DNA from: Candidatus Fermentibacterota bacterium
GTDB lineage: Bacteria; Fermentibacterota; Fermentibacteria; Fermentibacterales; JCC-6
Length of the DNA: 6,978 bases
Reading direction: 5' to 3'
Assembly: GCA_030607835.1 (NCBI GenBank)
Contig: JAUWJE010000099.1
Coordinates: 1-6,978 of the forward strand
A program made the translations under genes and the position numbers. The notes beneath the pieces were generated by a model. It saw only the letters and a list, made by a program, of their open reading frames with translations. It was not told the DNA's origin and made no database searches. Numbering within the stretch: position 1 is the stretch's first letter; the number at the start of each line of letters is the position of its first letter. Positions 6,565 through 6,978 of the stretch are shown here, piece after piece.

Positions 6565-6668
6565 ATGCCGGGCATAACTTACTTAACTAATTCATTCGTA
6601 TTAATACCTGAAGCTATAATAAAATTCAGACACTTGAACTATCCCTGAAATATTAGTACAATATAAGT
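6565..6668 (+). other. Spacer between ssrA and the transposase gene
   Basis: About 104 AT-rich bases without a gene. ATGCCGGGCAT right after the tmRNA CCA is a very small inverted repeat with no T-run, so no clear ssrA terminator is seen. The distal part carries the putative transposase promoter. No copy of the tmRNA 3' end was found here that would mark an attachment site. Confidence 0.4.
6634..6662 (+). promoter_or_regulatory. Candidate promoter of the transposase gene, giving a leaderless transcript
   Basis: TTGAAC (6634-6639) and TACAAT (6657-6662) are separated by 17 bases and match the -35/-10 consensus at 4 and 5 of 6 positions. Transcription would start about 7 bases after the -10, at or next to the A of the ATG at 6669. 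No Shine-Dalgarno precedes that ATG, which agrees with a leaderless mRNA. Confidence 0.5.
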
Positions 6669-6978
6669 ATGCCAAGACGATACCGATTCGACAGAAAAGG
6701 AACGTTTCATCATGTGATGTCCCGAGCGGTGGAGGGCATTTACATACTTGGGGCGGATGAGACCAGGAAGGACTTTCTCAAAAGGCTTTCTGCCCTGGTA
6801 GATGATCGTATGCTGAGAATCCATGCATGGGCTTTAATGGGCAGTCACTTCCATCTGCTTGCAGAACCACTTGAAGCGACACTTTCATGCAGTATGCATA
6901 GACTCCTTACAGGATTTTCTGCTGCTTATAATAAAAGAATGGACAGGAAAGGACACGTCTTTCAGGGCAGATTCAATT
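6669..6978 (+). CDS. REP-associated tyrosine transposase / IS200-like Y1 transposase, 3'-partial
   Basis: Single-strand-acting HUH transposase of the Y1_Tnp (RAYT) group. The visible 103 residues begin MPRRYRFDRKGTFHHVMSRA, matching the family opening 'g.yyHV.sRg'. They continue with IYILGADETRKDFLKRL, IHAWALMGSHFHLL with the metal-binding His pair H60 and H62 (usual form MpNHvHLl), and the AAYNKRMDRKGHVFQGRF segment that follows in this family. The catalytic Tyr is expected shortly after the window ends, so intactness cannot be judged. The ATG at 6669 is chosen because the family N-terminus begins right after it, although no ribosome binding site is present. It lies about 100 bases after ssrA in the same direction. 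Such genes are often single-copy domesticated RAYTs that act on dispersed hairpin repeats; whether this one is domesticated or mobile cannot be told here. Confidence 0.9.
   Translation, partial: MPRRYRFDRKGTFHHVMSRAVEGIYILGADETRKDFLKRLSALVDDRMLRIHAWALMGSHFHLLAEPLEATLSCSMHRLLTGFSAAYNKRMDRKGHVFQGRFN

Noticed and set aside
6639..6824. 61-residue open frame on the - strand
   Set aside because: It is antisense to the clearly recognisable transposase and shows no family features.

Overview
The window is chromosomal bacterial DNA of moderate base composition. It holds the distal part of a division and cell-wall (dcw) cluster, a radical SAM gene, a convergent ribosomal protein gene, the tmRNA gene, and the start of a transposase. 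A MurC-FtsQ-FtsA-FtsZ set, a POTRA-type FtsQ and a one-piece tmRNA point to a peptidoglycan-making, FtsZ-dividing bacterium. The proteins are recognisable but divergent from E. coli and B. subtilis, so an uncultured or deep-branching lineage is likely. I cannot name a phylum from the sequence alone.

Bases 1-4053 are a tightly packed operon on the + strand. It contains murC (5' end outside the window), ftsQ, ftsA and ftsZ. murC-ftsQ and ftsQ-ftsA are joined by ATGA stop/start overlaps, and ftsZ follows after 16 bases with a strong ribosome binding site. MurC adds L-Ala to UDP-MurNAc. FtsZ forms the division ring, FtsA anchors it to the membrane, and FtsQ links the ring to periplasmic wall synthesis. 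murC carries an in-frame TGA about 40 codons before the point where its conserved frame ends at the ftsQ overlap. This is either a nonsense mutation, a read error, or readthrough.

Bases 4054-5827 hold an AT-rich leader and a gene for a radical SAM enzyme with an N-terminal B12-binding-like domain. A perfect 10-bp hairpin buries the Shine-Dalgarno of this gene. A GC-rich hairpin terminator (5844-5869) separates it from rpmB (ribosomal protein L28, zinc-ribbon form) on the - strand.

Bases 6079-6215 hold the divergent control region of rpmB and ssrA. The tmRNA gene (6216-6564) has a well-formed tRNA-like domain, the Ala-type G3:U pair, pseudoknot PK1 and helix H5. Its tag reading frame is abnormal: none of the plausible frames ends in the usual Ala-Ala. 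About 100 bases downstream, an IS200-like/REP-associated Y1 transposase begins and runs off the end of the window. It appears to be expressed from a leaderless promoter.

The points most worth a second look are the tmRNA tag, the murC in-frame stop, the Shine-Dalgarno hairpin of the radical SAM gene, and the transposase next to ssrA.
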